Assembly (NCBI GenBank): GCA_020632925.1
Contig: JACKER010000014.1
Span: 124,001-188,000, forward strand
Reading direction: 5' to 3'
DNA: 64,000 bases
Source of the DNA: Alphaproteobacteria bacterium
Lineage (GTDB): Bacteria; Myxococcota_A; UBA796; GCA-2862545
Under the pieces are notes generated by a model. That model was given only the letters and a program-made list of their open reading frames with translations, ran no database searches and was not told the DNA's origin. Shown here piece after piece: positions 9,110-17,900 of the stretch. The translations under genes were made by a program, and so were the position numbers. Numbering within the stretch: position 1 is the first letter of the stretch; every line of letters begins with the position of its first letter.

Positions 9110-10524
9110 GCGGGAACGCGGACATCGCGGTGATCGGGCTCGGCGTCATGGGTGCGAACCTGGCGCGCAACTTTCGCTCCCGCGGGTTGACCGTCGCGGT
9201 CCACAACCGCCGGACCGAGGTCACGGAGCACCTCCTGGCCGAGCACGGTGCCGAGGGCTTCGTGGCGTGCACGACCCCCGAGGAGCTGGTGGCGGCCCTC
9301 AAGACCCCCCGCGTCGTCGTGCTGATGGTGACGGCGGGTCAGGCCGTGGACGCGGTCATCGCCTCGATCGGCGAGCACCTCGAGCCGGGCGACATCCTGG
9401 TCGACGGCGGCAACTCGCACTACGCCGACACCGAGCGTCGCTCCGTCGCGGCTGCCGCGCACGACCTGCTGTACGTCGGGATGGGCGTGTCGGGCGGCGA
9501 GGAGGGTGCGCTGCTCGGACCCTCCATGATGCCCGGTGGTGACACCCGTGCGTGGCCCGTGATCCGCCCGCTGATGGAGAAGGCGGCGGCGGTGGGGCAG
9601 GGGACCTGCGTGGCCTGGTGCGGCCGCGGCGGCGCCGGCCACTACACGAAGATGGTGCACAACGGCATCGAGTACGGCGACATGCAGCTCCTCGGGGAGG
9701 TGTTCACGCTGATGCGCGACGGGCTCGGGATGGACGCGCCCGCGCAGGCCGAGGTCTTCGAGGGCTGGAACCGGGGACGGCTGTCGAGCTTCCTGGTGGA
9801 GATCACGGCCGGCATCGTGGCGAGCCGCGATCCGCAGGGCGCCGGGCCGCTGGTGGACGCGATCCTCGACGAGGCCGGGCAGAAGGGCACGGGTCGCTGG
9901 ACCAGCGTGCAGGCGGTGGAGGCGGGCGTCCCGCTGCCCACGATCACCGCGGCGGTGGATGCGCGCGCGATCAGCAGCCGGCGGGCGCAGCGCACCGCGG
10001 CGCGGGCCGTGCTCCCGCGCGGGGTGGCGCGGATCCCCGAGCTGGCCGTGGAAGACCTCGAGCAGGCGCTCTATGCCGCCAAGCTCGCGAGCTACGCGCA
10101 GGGCTTCGACCTGCTCCGCACCGCGTCCGAGGAGCGGGGCTACGGGATCGACCTGGGTGAGGTGGCGCGCATCTGGACCGCGGGCTGCATCATCCGCGCG
10201 GCCTTCCTGGGGCGTGTCCGCGAGGCCTTCCAGCGGGATCCGGAGCTCCCGTCGCTGGTCCTCGATCCCTCCTTCGCGGAGGAGCTGGCGACCGCCCTGC
10301 CTGCGTGGCGTCGGGTGGTCGCGGCGGCGGTGATCGCCGGGATCCCCGTCCCCGCGCTGTCGGCCTCCCTGGCCTGGATCGACCAGGTCCGCGGCGAGCG
10401 CGGCGCGGCCCAGCTGATCCAGGCGCAGCGCGACTGGTTCGGGGCCCACACGTACCGCCGGCTCGACGCGCCCGACGCCCCGATCCACACCGATTGGGCC
10501 TCGCTCGAACGTCTCCACCGGTAG
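9106..10524 (+). CDS. gnd: 6-phosphogluconate dehydrogenase, decarboxylating
   Basis: 472 residues, the normal length of the long (E. coli-type) enzyme. Converts 6-phosphogluconate to ribulose-5-phosphate and CO2. GLGVMGANLARN at the N-terminus is the Rossmann dinucleotide motif; VDGGNSHY, MGVSGGEEGALLGPSMMPGG and GAGHYTKMVHNGIEYGDMQ (catalytic Lys and His-Asn) are intact, and the C-terminal RDWFGAHTYRR substrate-clasping tail is present. ATG 9106 overlaps the pgl stop (ATGA), with GGAGGGAG just upstream. Confidence 0.96.
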   Translation: MSGNADIAVIGLGVMGANLARNFRSRGLTVAVHNRRTEVTEHLLAEHGAEGFVACTTPEELVAALKTPRVVVLMVTAGQAVDAVIASIGEHLEPGDILVDGGNSHYADTERRSVAAAAHDLLYVGMGVSGGEEGALLGPSMMPGGDTRAWPVIRPLMEKAAAVGQGTCVAWCGRGGAGHYTKMVHNGIEYGDMQLLGEVFTLMRDGLGMDAPAQAEVFEGWNRGRLSSFLVEITAGIVASRDPQGAGPLVDAILDEAGQKGTGRWTSVQAVEAGVPLPTITAAVDARAISSRRAQRTAARAVLPRGVARIPELAVEDLEQALYAAKLASYAQGFDLLRTASEERGYGIDLGEVARIWTAGCIIRAAFLGRVREAFQRDPELPSLVLDPSFAEELATALPAWRRVVAAAVIAGIPVPALSASLAWIDQVRGERGAAQLIQAQRDWFGAHTYRRLDAPDAPIHTDWASLERLHR

Positions 10525-10535
10525 AATGGTGGGCC

Positions 10536-13500
10536 ATGTTCTGGCCCCTCCTCGTCCCCAGCGCCCAGGCCGACACGTTCGACGTCGGTCCGGGTCAGCC
10601 CTACGCGGACGTGAACGCGGCGGCGGTCGCGGCCTTCGCGGCTTCGGACGAGGACCACGTCATCGTCATCCACGACAGTGGGTCGTACACCGAGTCCAAG
10701 ACGGTCGTGACGGAGAACCTGCGCGTCGAGGCCGTGGCGGGGGAGCGGCCGACCTTGCTGTCGACGGACAACAACAACGGGATCTTCCACGTCACCGGCG
10801 CGGTGCGGCTCGAGCTCGCGGGGCTGATCCTCGATGGCCAGTCCTCGCGGCGGGTGGTCCACCAGGCCGCCGGGACGGTCCTGATCGACGACGTGGACTT
10901 CCAGCACATCGGCGGCAACCGTGGCGGGGGCGCCATCCTCGCGGACGGGTCCTCGGTGTCCCTCGAGCTCCGGGGGTGCGACTTCGTCGGGGCCACGATC
11001 ACGGGCAACTCGAACGGGGCTTTCGTCGGGGTGAACACGGGCGACCTGACCGTCACGGGGTCGACGTTCACCCAGGGCTCGTCGGAGCGAAACGGGGGCG
11101 CCATCGCGTTCCAGTCGGGTGGCGTGCTGACGGTGTCGGGAACGGACTTCTCGATGCTGCACGCCCACAACCGCGGTGGTGCGATCTTCATCGGCAGCGG
11201 CACGGCCACGATCGACACGTCGACCTTCGACGGCAACGACGCCCCCCTGGAGCTCGGTGGGGGCGCGATATACGTGGAGGCGGGCTCGCTCCACGTGATC
11301 GGCGGCTCGTTCCAGGGAAACGCAGCGACCTCCGGCGGTGCGATCCGCGCGAACGCCGCCGTGACCACCCTCGAGGGGGTGACCTTCACGCTCAACACCT
11401 CGACCGTGCAGGGTGGCGCGGTGTACGCGAACACCCCACCCCTCACCGTGCTCGGCGGCACGTTCGATCGGAACTCGTCGCCCAACGGCGGCGGGATCTA
11501 CGTCTCGAGCGGCGATCTCGTGGTGGACGGGGCGACGTTCACGTCCAACACCGCCAATGGGAACGGCGGCGCCATCCTGGTGTGGGACGCCAGCGGCACG
11601 AGCACCGTGTCCAGCAGCACGTTCCTGTCCAACGCGGCGACGGTGCTCGGCGGCGCGATCTACCGCCGCATCGGCACCAGCACGTACACCGAGAACACGT
11701 TCTGCGGGAATGGGGCGAACTCGGGCGGCGCGCTGTGGTTCGAGGCGGCCGACTCGACGGTGACACGCAGCGTGTTCCTGGGGAACACCTCGGTCGGGGC
11801 CGGTGGGACCGCGTTCGTCAACACGGGGACGCTGGTCTGGTCGCACGACTCCGAGGCGGGTTCGTCCGGCGCGACCGGGCACGCGATCTACTCCGCGGCC
11901 GCGAACGCCACCATCCGCGACAGCTACTTCGGCTCCCGCTTCGTACCCGGCGCCGTCGTCGACGCCGCGGTCCAGGTCCCGTCGACGAGCGCGGACCACA
12001 ACGGGTACGAGACGGGTCCGCCGCCGCCGCTCGGGATCTTCGTCGCGGACGGTGGCCTGAACGTGATGTCCGGAAGCCTGATCGGGGCTCCCTCGGGCTG
12101 CGATCCGTACCAGCTCGTCCCGCCGGCCGGCTCGACGCTCGAGGATGCCGCGTCGGACAACGGAGACATCGGCGCGTTCGACGATCTCGACGGCGACGGG
12201 TTCCGCGGCCCGTTCGACTGCGACGAGACGGACCCCCTGATCCACCAGGGAGCCACCGAGGTCGTCGGCGACGAGATCGACCAGGACTGCGACGGCGCCG
12301 AGCTGTGCTGGGCGGACGTGGATCTGGACGGTGACCGGAGCGACACCGCCACCGTTGCGAGCCCGGATCTGGCCTGCGCCGACCCGGGGGAGGCCCTCGC
12401 GACCGCGCCGGTGGACTGCGACGACACCGATCCAGCCTACGCCTCCACCGCCACCGAGATCGTCGGCGACAACCGCGACCAGGACTGCGACGGGCACGAC
12501 GCCTGCTACGAGGACCTCGACCGCGACGGGTATGGGTCGGACGTGGTGGTCGTGGCCACGTTCGCCGTCTGCATCGCCAGCGGCGAGGTGAGGGTCACGG
12601 GCGACTGCGACGACGCCGACCCCTCGGTGAGCCCCGACGGGACCGAGCTGGTCGCGGACGAGGTGGACTCCGACTGCGACGGCACGGAGATCTGCTACCT
12701 CGACGGTGACGGCGACGGCCACGGCACCACCACCACGATCCAGACGGCGCTCGGGGACACGGACTGCGCCGACCCCGGCGAGTCCACGCTCACCGACGAC
12801 TGCGACGACGCCGACATCTTCACGTACCCGGGCGCCTCGGAGTCCGCCGGCAACGACGTGGACGAGGACTGCGACGGAACGGTGATCTGCTTCGCGGATA
12901 TCGATCTGGACGACGCCCGGAGCCTGCAGCTCATCCAGACGCAGCCGGGCGACACCGACTGCGCCGGACTCGGCGAGGCCTACATCGTCGATCCGATCGA
13001 CTGCGACGACACGGATCCCGCGGTCTATCCGGGGGCCCCGGAGGTGACGGGCGACGAGGTGGACCAGAACTGCGACGGCCGGGAGGTCTGCTGGCGCGAC
13101 ATGGACCGGGACGGCTACCGCTCCGACGTCGACGTGCTGCCAAGCCTGGACGAGGACTGCAACGACCTCGGCGAAGCTGCCACGTCCGCGCCGATCGACT
13201 GCGACGACAACGACCCGGCCTCCAGCTACGTCCAGCCCGAGCTGCCGGGCGACAACATCGACTCCGACTGCGACGGCACGGAGATCTGCTTCGACGATGT
13301 CGACCAGGACGGCGCCCGCACCAACACCACGACCATCTCGAGCGACACCGACTGCAACGATCCCACGGAGGCCCTCGCGACCGCCCCGCTCGACTGCGAG
13401 CCGCTGCTGGCGGACGTCCACCCGGGTGCCACCGAGATCGTGGGCGACGGCCAGGATCAGGACTGCGACGGCATCGAGCTCTGCTACGAGGATCTCGACC

Positions 13501-14075
13501 ACGACGGCGTCGGCTCCTCGGTCGAGGTGCCCGGACCGGAGCGGCCCTGCACGGCCCCGGGCGAGGCGCCGATCTCCGGCGATCCCTGCCCACTCGATGC
13601 GCTCGACCTCGACAGCGACGGTGACGGGGTGTGCGACACCGACGACCTGTGCCCCGGGCCCGACGACCTCGACACCGACGGTGACGGAACCCCGAACGGC
13701 TGCGAGACGGAGTGCACGGGCGCCGACGAGGACGGGGACACGGTCCCCGACGACTGCGACCTGTGTCCCGGCGAGGACGACCGCATCGATCCCGACGGCG
13801 ACGGGTTGCCGGCGGCCTGCGATCCGGACGAGGACCCGGTCCTCGTGCACTCCGACACCCCGCCGACGGGCGACACCGCCCTCCCGACCCACACCGGCGG
13901 CGCGCACGGCACCGGGGACACCTCGGTCCCGAGCGTGGTGGCGCGGGTCGCGTCGGCCTCGGGGGATCCGGGCTGCGGCTGTCGCACGGGGAGCTCGGGT
14001 GCGCTGGCGGGGTGGATGGCGCTGGTGCTCGTGGTCGCGCGGCGACGTCAGCGGGCGCCGCAGCAGCGCTTGTAG
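10536..14075 (+). CDS. Secreted beta-helix/MopE-like repeat protein with MYXO-CTERM-like tail
   Basis: 1179 residues. ATG 10536 gives a short hydrophobic start ending PSAQA, read as a signal peptide. Residues 20-510 are a right-handed beta-helix of the polymorphic-outer-membrane kind, with many GGAI/GGGIY turns. Residues 561-984 hold seven MopE-like units (DCDD.DP...PGA.E..GD..DQDCDG). Residues about 1020-1100 are thrombospondin-3-like Ca-binding stretches (D.DGDG). The tail 1147-1179 (CGC, hydrophobic helix, ARRRQR) matches the MYXO-CTERM sorting signal, which is processed by a myxosortase before surface display. Likely a large Ca-stabilised cell-surface protein of unknown ligand. It starts 11 bases after gnd and overlaps the convergent SEC-C gene by 28 bases. 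Confidence 0.88.
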   Translation: MFWPLLVPSAQADTFDVGPGQPYADVNAAAVAAFAASDEDHVIVIHDSGSYTESKTVVTENLRVEAVAGERPTLLSTDNNNGIFHVTGAVRLELAGLILDGQSSRRVVHQAAGTVLIDDVDFQHIGGNRGGGAILADGSSVSLELRGCDFVGATITGNSNGAFVGVNTGDLTVTGSTFTQGSSERNGGAIAFQSGGVLTVSGTDFSMLHAHNRGGAIFIGSGTATIDTSTFDGNDAPLELGGGAIYVEAGSLHVIGGSFQGNAATSGGAIRANAAVTTLEGVTFTLNTSTVQGGAVYANTPPLTVLGGTFDRNSSPNGGGIYVSSGDLVVDGATFTSNTANGNGGAILVWDASGTSTVSSSTFLSNAATVLGGAIYRRIGTSTYTENTFCGNGANSGGALWFEAADSTVTRSVFLGNTSVGAGGTAFVNTGTLVWSHDSEAGSSGATGHAIYSAAANATIRDSYFGSRFVPGAVVDAAVQVPSTSADHNGYETGPPPPLGIFVADGGLNVMSGSLIGAPSGCDPYQLVPPAGSTLEDAASDNGDIGAFDDLDGDGFRGPFDCDETDPLIHQGATEVVGDEIDQDCDGAELCWADVDLDGDRSDTATVASPDLACADPGEALATAPVDCDDTDPAYASTATEIVGDNRDQDCDGHDACYEDLDRDGYGSDVVVVATFAVCIASGEVRVTGDCDDADPSVSPDGTELVADEVDSDCDGTEICYLDGDGDGHGTTTTIQTALGDTDCADPGESTLTDDCDDADIFTYPGASESAGNDVDEDCDGTVICFADIDLDDARSLQLIQTQPGDTDCAGLGEAYIVDPIDCDDTDPAVYPGAPEVTGDEVDQNCDGREVCWRDMDRDGYRSDVDVLPSLDEDCNDLGEAATSAPIDCDDNDPASSYVQPELPGDNIDSDCDGTEICFDDVDQDGARTNTTTISSDTDCNDPTEALATAPLDCEPLLADVHPGATEIVGDGQDQDCDGIELCYEDLDHDGVGSSVEVPGPERPCTAPGEAPISGDPCPLDALDLDSDGDGVCDTDDLCPGPDDLDTDGDGTPNGCETECTGADEDGDTVPDDCDLCPGEDDRIDPDGDGLPAACDPDEDPVLVHSDTPPTGDTALPTHTGGAHGTGDTSVPSVVARVASASGDPGCGCRTGSSGALAGWMALVLVVARRRQRAPQQRL
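12216..13487 (+). repeat. Seven tandem MopE-type metal-binding repeats
   Basis: Seven protein repeats of about 60 residues, each opening with DCD and closing with the D.DCDG then C[WYF] signature. Units 1-5 keep the DCDD/DCDE.TD core; unit 6 reads DCDDND and unit 7 DCEPLL, so the array decays toward its C-terminal end. Cys pairs in each unit suggest disulfides, Asp clusters suggest calcium binding. Confidence 0.8.
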
Positions 14076-14908
14076 CGCTTCCCGCTGCCGCACGGGCAGG
14101 GGTCCTTCGCGCCGATCGGGCGAGGGGCAGCGGTCTCCTCGGCCGACAGCGGGTGGGTGGCGAGCTCGCGGAGCGCCCGGTACCGCGCGGTCAGCACCTT
14201 GCGGTCCGCGCGCGGGGACGTGTTCCGCCAGCGGGCGAGCACCCGACGCGCGAGATCGAGGTCCACGCCGTCGGCGTTCTCGATGGTCGCGTCGCCCTTC
14301 GACAGATCGATGCGGGCAGCGAAGGCGCCCTCCTCGCCGGCCAGATCGAAGTCCAGCACGGCCTCGCGGCAGTCGCAGCCCTTGCGCCCGCAGAACAGGT
14401 CCTGGACCACCCAGGTTCGTCCGTCCAACTCGAAGCGATCGTAGAACCCGGAATATCCGTCGGGCGGGTTGGGCCTTCCGCCCGCGAGCACGTGGCTGAA
14501 CGGGAGCAGGCCGTCGTGCCGCACGAAATCGGGAGCGATCCGGAGCCCGGCGACGTCGGGCTTCCGCATGCGGAACGCCTTCAGGCGCCGCAGGATCGCG
14601 TCCGCGACAGGGCCGTCGACCACCTCGACCACCTCGGCCACCACCGCCTCGGCGTCACCGTCCACGGCCCCCACGATCTGCCCGGTGCGTGACGTGAGGT
14701 CCACCTTCACCGCGAACCGGCTGCCCGCCTCGGGATCGACCAGCGTGATCTGGGCGTCGCTGCAGCCGCAGTCGGGGTTGCCGCAGATCGAGAGGAACGC
14801 GTACCGGGGGCGGTCGCTCCCTTCGAGCGTGATCCTGGCTTCGCCGAAGACGACGAAGGCCTCCGCCGGGTCCAGCCCGGGTCGGTCGGTGCGCGCGAGG
14901 ATCTCCAC
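14048..14908 (-). CDS. SEC-C motif protein with two extra Cys clusters
   Basis: 286 residues from GTG 14908, which has a G-rich Shine-Dalgarno upstream; an alternative ATG at 14959 would overlap the divergent gene. The C-terminus DPCPCGSGKRYKRCC is a textbook SEC-C zinc-binding motif, as in SecA and YchJ. Two further clusters, CGNPDCGC near residue 52 and CGRKGCDC near residue 180, each look like a metal-binding knuckle, so the protein may hold three zinc sites. No catalytic domain is recognised. Divergent from the 1535-residue protein, convergent with and overlapping the MopE-like gene by 28 bases. Confidence 0.82.
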   Translation of the reverse strand: MEILARTDRPGLDPAEAFVVFGEARITLEGSDRPRYAFLSICGNPDCGCSDAQITLVDPEAGSRFAVKVDLTSRTGQIVGAVDGDAEAVVAEVVEVVDGPVADAILRRLKAFRMRKPDVAGLRIAPDFVRHDGLLPFSHVLAGGRPNPPDGYSGFYDRFELDGRTWVVQDLFCGRKGCDCREAVLDFDLAGEEGAFAARIDLSKGDATIENADGVDLDLARRVLARWRNTSPRADRKVLTARYRALRELATHPLSAEETAAPRPIGAKDPCPCGSGKRYKRCCGAR

Positions 14909-14928
14909 AGCTGCCCCCCGACCCGGCG

Positions 14929-14934
14929 TATCCT
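14929..14934 (+). promoter_or_regulatory. Putative -10 hexamer of the 1535-residue gene
   Basis: TATCCT lies 23 bases before ATG 14958, in the divergent gap with the SEC-C gene; GGGGAGGGG at about 14947-14955 serves as ribosome binding site. Weak prediction. Confidence 0.3.
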
Positions 14935-14957
14935 GCGCCCCGAGAAGGGGAGGGGTC

Positions 14958-17900
14958 ATGGAGAGCCGCGCGGTCCTGGAAGCCGGGGGAATCCTCGCGG
15001 ACGCGGAGAGTGCACCCCCGGATCTGCCGGTGGACGGTGTCGACGCCCGGACGTACCGACACCCGGCCATCGCGGGACGGGCGGTCGTGCGCGTCGTGCC
15101 CCGCTCGCTCGACGCGGGCGCCGACACCTGGATGGCGACGTTCGGGTTCGCCCTGGATCGGGTGGGCGAGGACCTCGGCGTGCAGCGCCGCCGCACGCTC
15201 GGCTTCCCGTGGTGGACGCTCGTGCACGAGCCGCGACACGCCGCCCTCGTGCTGGAGCAGCAGCCGGCCTTCCGCAAGGCGCGCCGCCTGGCCGCCAGCA
15301 AGCCCGGCCACGCCAAGGACGCGCTCACCGAGATCGCGAAGGTGTTCGAGCGGCGCGCCCCCGCGGTGCTCCCGACGTTCTGGGAGGAGGCGGGCCGCGC
15401 CTTCGTCGACCTCGGCAACCCCAAGATGGCGGCGACCTGCTTCGACAAGGGACGAGCAGCCGAGGCGACGTTCGGCCTGTCCGTGGACCAGGAGCGGCTC
15501 GGCGACGTGTTCCTGGAGTTCGCGCTCGCCGGCGCCGTCACGGTCAAGTCGCTCCAGGCGTGGGCCAAGCAGCTGTCGAGCTCGGTCGGTGCCGCCCAGG
15601 CCTGGGACCGCTTCCGGACGCTCGCGGTGAGGCGCACGCTCGGTGGGATGCCTCCGTGGGCCTCGTTCGCCAAGGACCTCGCCGGACTCGCGAAGTCGGC
15701 CGGGCGCGACGTGGAGGTCGAGCGGCGCTCCTGGCTCGCGGAGATCCTCGGTGCGCCGGCCCTGGACCGCGCCACCCCGACCTTCTGGAAGGAGCACTAC
15801 GGCGCGCTGGCGGAGCTGGCTCGGCACGACCCCGAGGTCCGACGGCGGTGGCTGTCCCGGTTCCCGCGCGCCGGAGCGAGCAGCTGGTCGGACGTGGACG
15901 AGTCCTTCGCCGACGCCTGGCTCGGCGAGCTGCACCGGGCCGGGGTGCTCGAGGGTGCCTGGACGGACCCCGAGGTGGACCCGGCGCGATGGCTGAAGGC
16001 GTTGCTGGACTGGGCGCCCGACGCGTATGGCCCGGCGCTGTCGCTGGCGCGGGTCGTGGGCGCGCGCATGGCCCGCGAGGGGCGCGTCTTCCAGGTGGAC
16101 GAGCGGTGCGACGTCGACGTGATCGACCTGCTCCTCGAGCTCGGGGTGGAGGTGAAGCGGGACGAGGAGGAGGCGTGGTGGGACGTGCGCGACTGGGCGC
16201 GCGGCGAGCCCGTCCCCGCGGTCCTGGGGCTCCCCGCCGAGCACCGCCCTCGCGATCCTGCGCGGATCGCTGCCCACCCCACGTTCGGGCCCAGCCTGAT
16301 CAGCGCCGCCTCCGGTGCCGTGGGGGACGATGGCTTCGAGCGCGCGACCGCCACCAGCCCCGTGATGGCCGAGGTCCGTCGGAAGGCGCTCCACAGCTGG
16401 CTCGAGCGGGCAACGACCCGCGCGCTCCCGGACACGGACAGCGTCGTGGACGACGTGGTGGACCTGTCCGTCCAGCGGCTCCGAGACGAGCCCGAGATCT
16501 GGGCCGGGCTGCAGGGGCTGGACGTGGCTCGCTCGCTGGCGGCCAGCTGGCGGGGAGGGCTCGTGGCCGAGCTCGGGTGGGCGGCCTTCGACGAGGCCGT
16601 GGAGGAGCTCGGTACGGAGGATCTCAAGGTCCATGGGCCCTGGCCGTACACCGTGCTGTTCAACCCGCGAAAGGCGATCGTCCTGGGGCCGGACGGGTCA
16701 CGCCTGACGGTGATCGACCTGCGGTTGCCCAAGGACGTGGAGCCGACCGGCGTCCGGTGGATCGGGGGCCAGCTCCTGGTCGCCTGGCGGGCGTCCGGCG
16801 AGGGGAAGGCGGTCTGGTCGAGCGACTGGCGGCAGCCCTTCCCCGCGGACGTCTCCTGGTGGGACAACGGCGACAACGAGGTGGCGGACCTGGGCGACGG
16901 GACGTTCTTCCTCGGGGTTCGCCCGTTCGCCGTGGGTGAGCAGGCCTGGCCCGAGGACGAGCACTTCCTCCACGACGGAGAGCGGTTCTGGCGGCGGGTG
17001 GACGGGCGCTTCCTGGTGCTCGACCCGCGGACCGGACGGACCACGCAGGGCCCGCCGCCGTCCTTCTTCGCGGACATCGATCCCGACGGGCTGAACACGG
17101 CCCTGCTGCGCTTCGTGCCCGGGCGGGGGCCGTGGGCGCTCCGCAAGGTGGGTGAGCGCTCCGAGACGCTCGACGGGCTGGTCTGGGACGGGGAGGCGCT
17201 CGTGGACTTCCTCGTCGTGTTGCCCGGGGACACCCGCGCGCGCGGCGTGCTCGAGAGCTGGCGCGATCTGACGATGTACGCCCCCGAGGGGTACGAGACC
17301 GACGAGCAGCCCGAAGACGAGGAGCACCCGGTCCCGCCGGTGGATCGCTGGCACTGGTTCACGCCGCGCGACCCTGCGGGCTCCGAGGCGCTGCGCGGCG
17401 CGGACACCGAGCTCGCGCGGGCGGTGATGGAGGCGCTCCGCTCCGCAGAGGACCCGCTGGTCGCGCTGGCGGACGCGTTCCCCGCGATCACGCACCCGAG
17501 GTTGCGGCAGGGGGTGGTGGCCACCGTCCAGCGCGCGCTCGAGGTGGAGCGGAACCTCCGCGACTTCCTCGAGGAGCGGGGGGAGGCGCCGACCGTCGAG
17601 CCAGGTGGCGCCACGATCGCCTCGATCGTCGCGGCGTTCGGCATGGCGGCCGCCGGCCGTGGCTACTGGGACGCCGACCACGACCCGCTCGTGTCGATGG
17701 CGGCCGACGCGGCCTTCCTCGCCGGCGACGCCGAGTCCGCGGGCGGCATGGATCTCGACTGGCCGGCGTTCGGTCGATGGATCCGCGGCGCCGGTCACGC
17801 GCTGGCGCGTCCCGGGCTCTCCGAGCGGCACCGCGAGCACCTGCTGGCCTTCCTGCGCGCCTGGGTGGAGCTGCCGGACCTCGTGGTGCGGCGAGCGTCC

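Noticed and set aside
9106..9302. A longer start for gnd or pgl inside neighbouring genes
   Set aside because: The ATGA/GTGA overlaps, Shine-Dalgarno positions and family-normal N-termini fix the starts used here.
10140..14093. A 1317-codon open frame antisense to the MopE-like gene
   Set aside because: Low-complexity Arg/Val/His content, no domain, and the sense strand carries clear beta-helix and metal-binding repeats with a signal peptide. A GC artefact.
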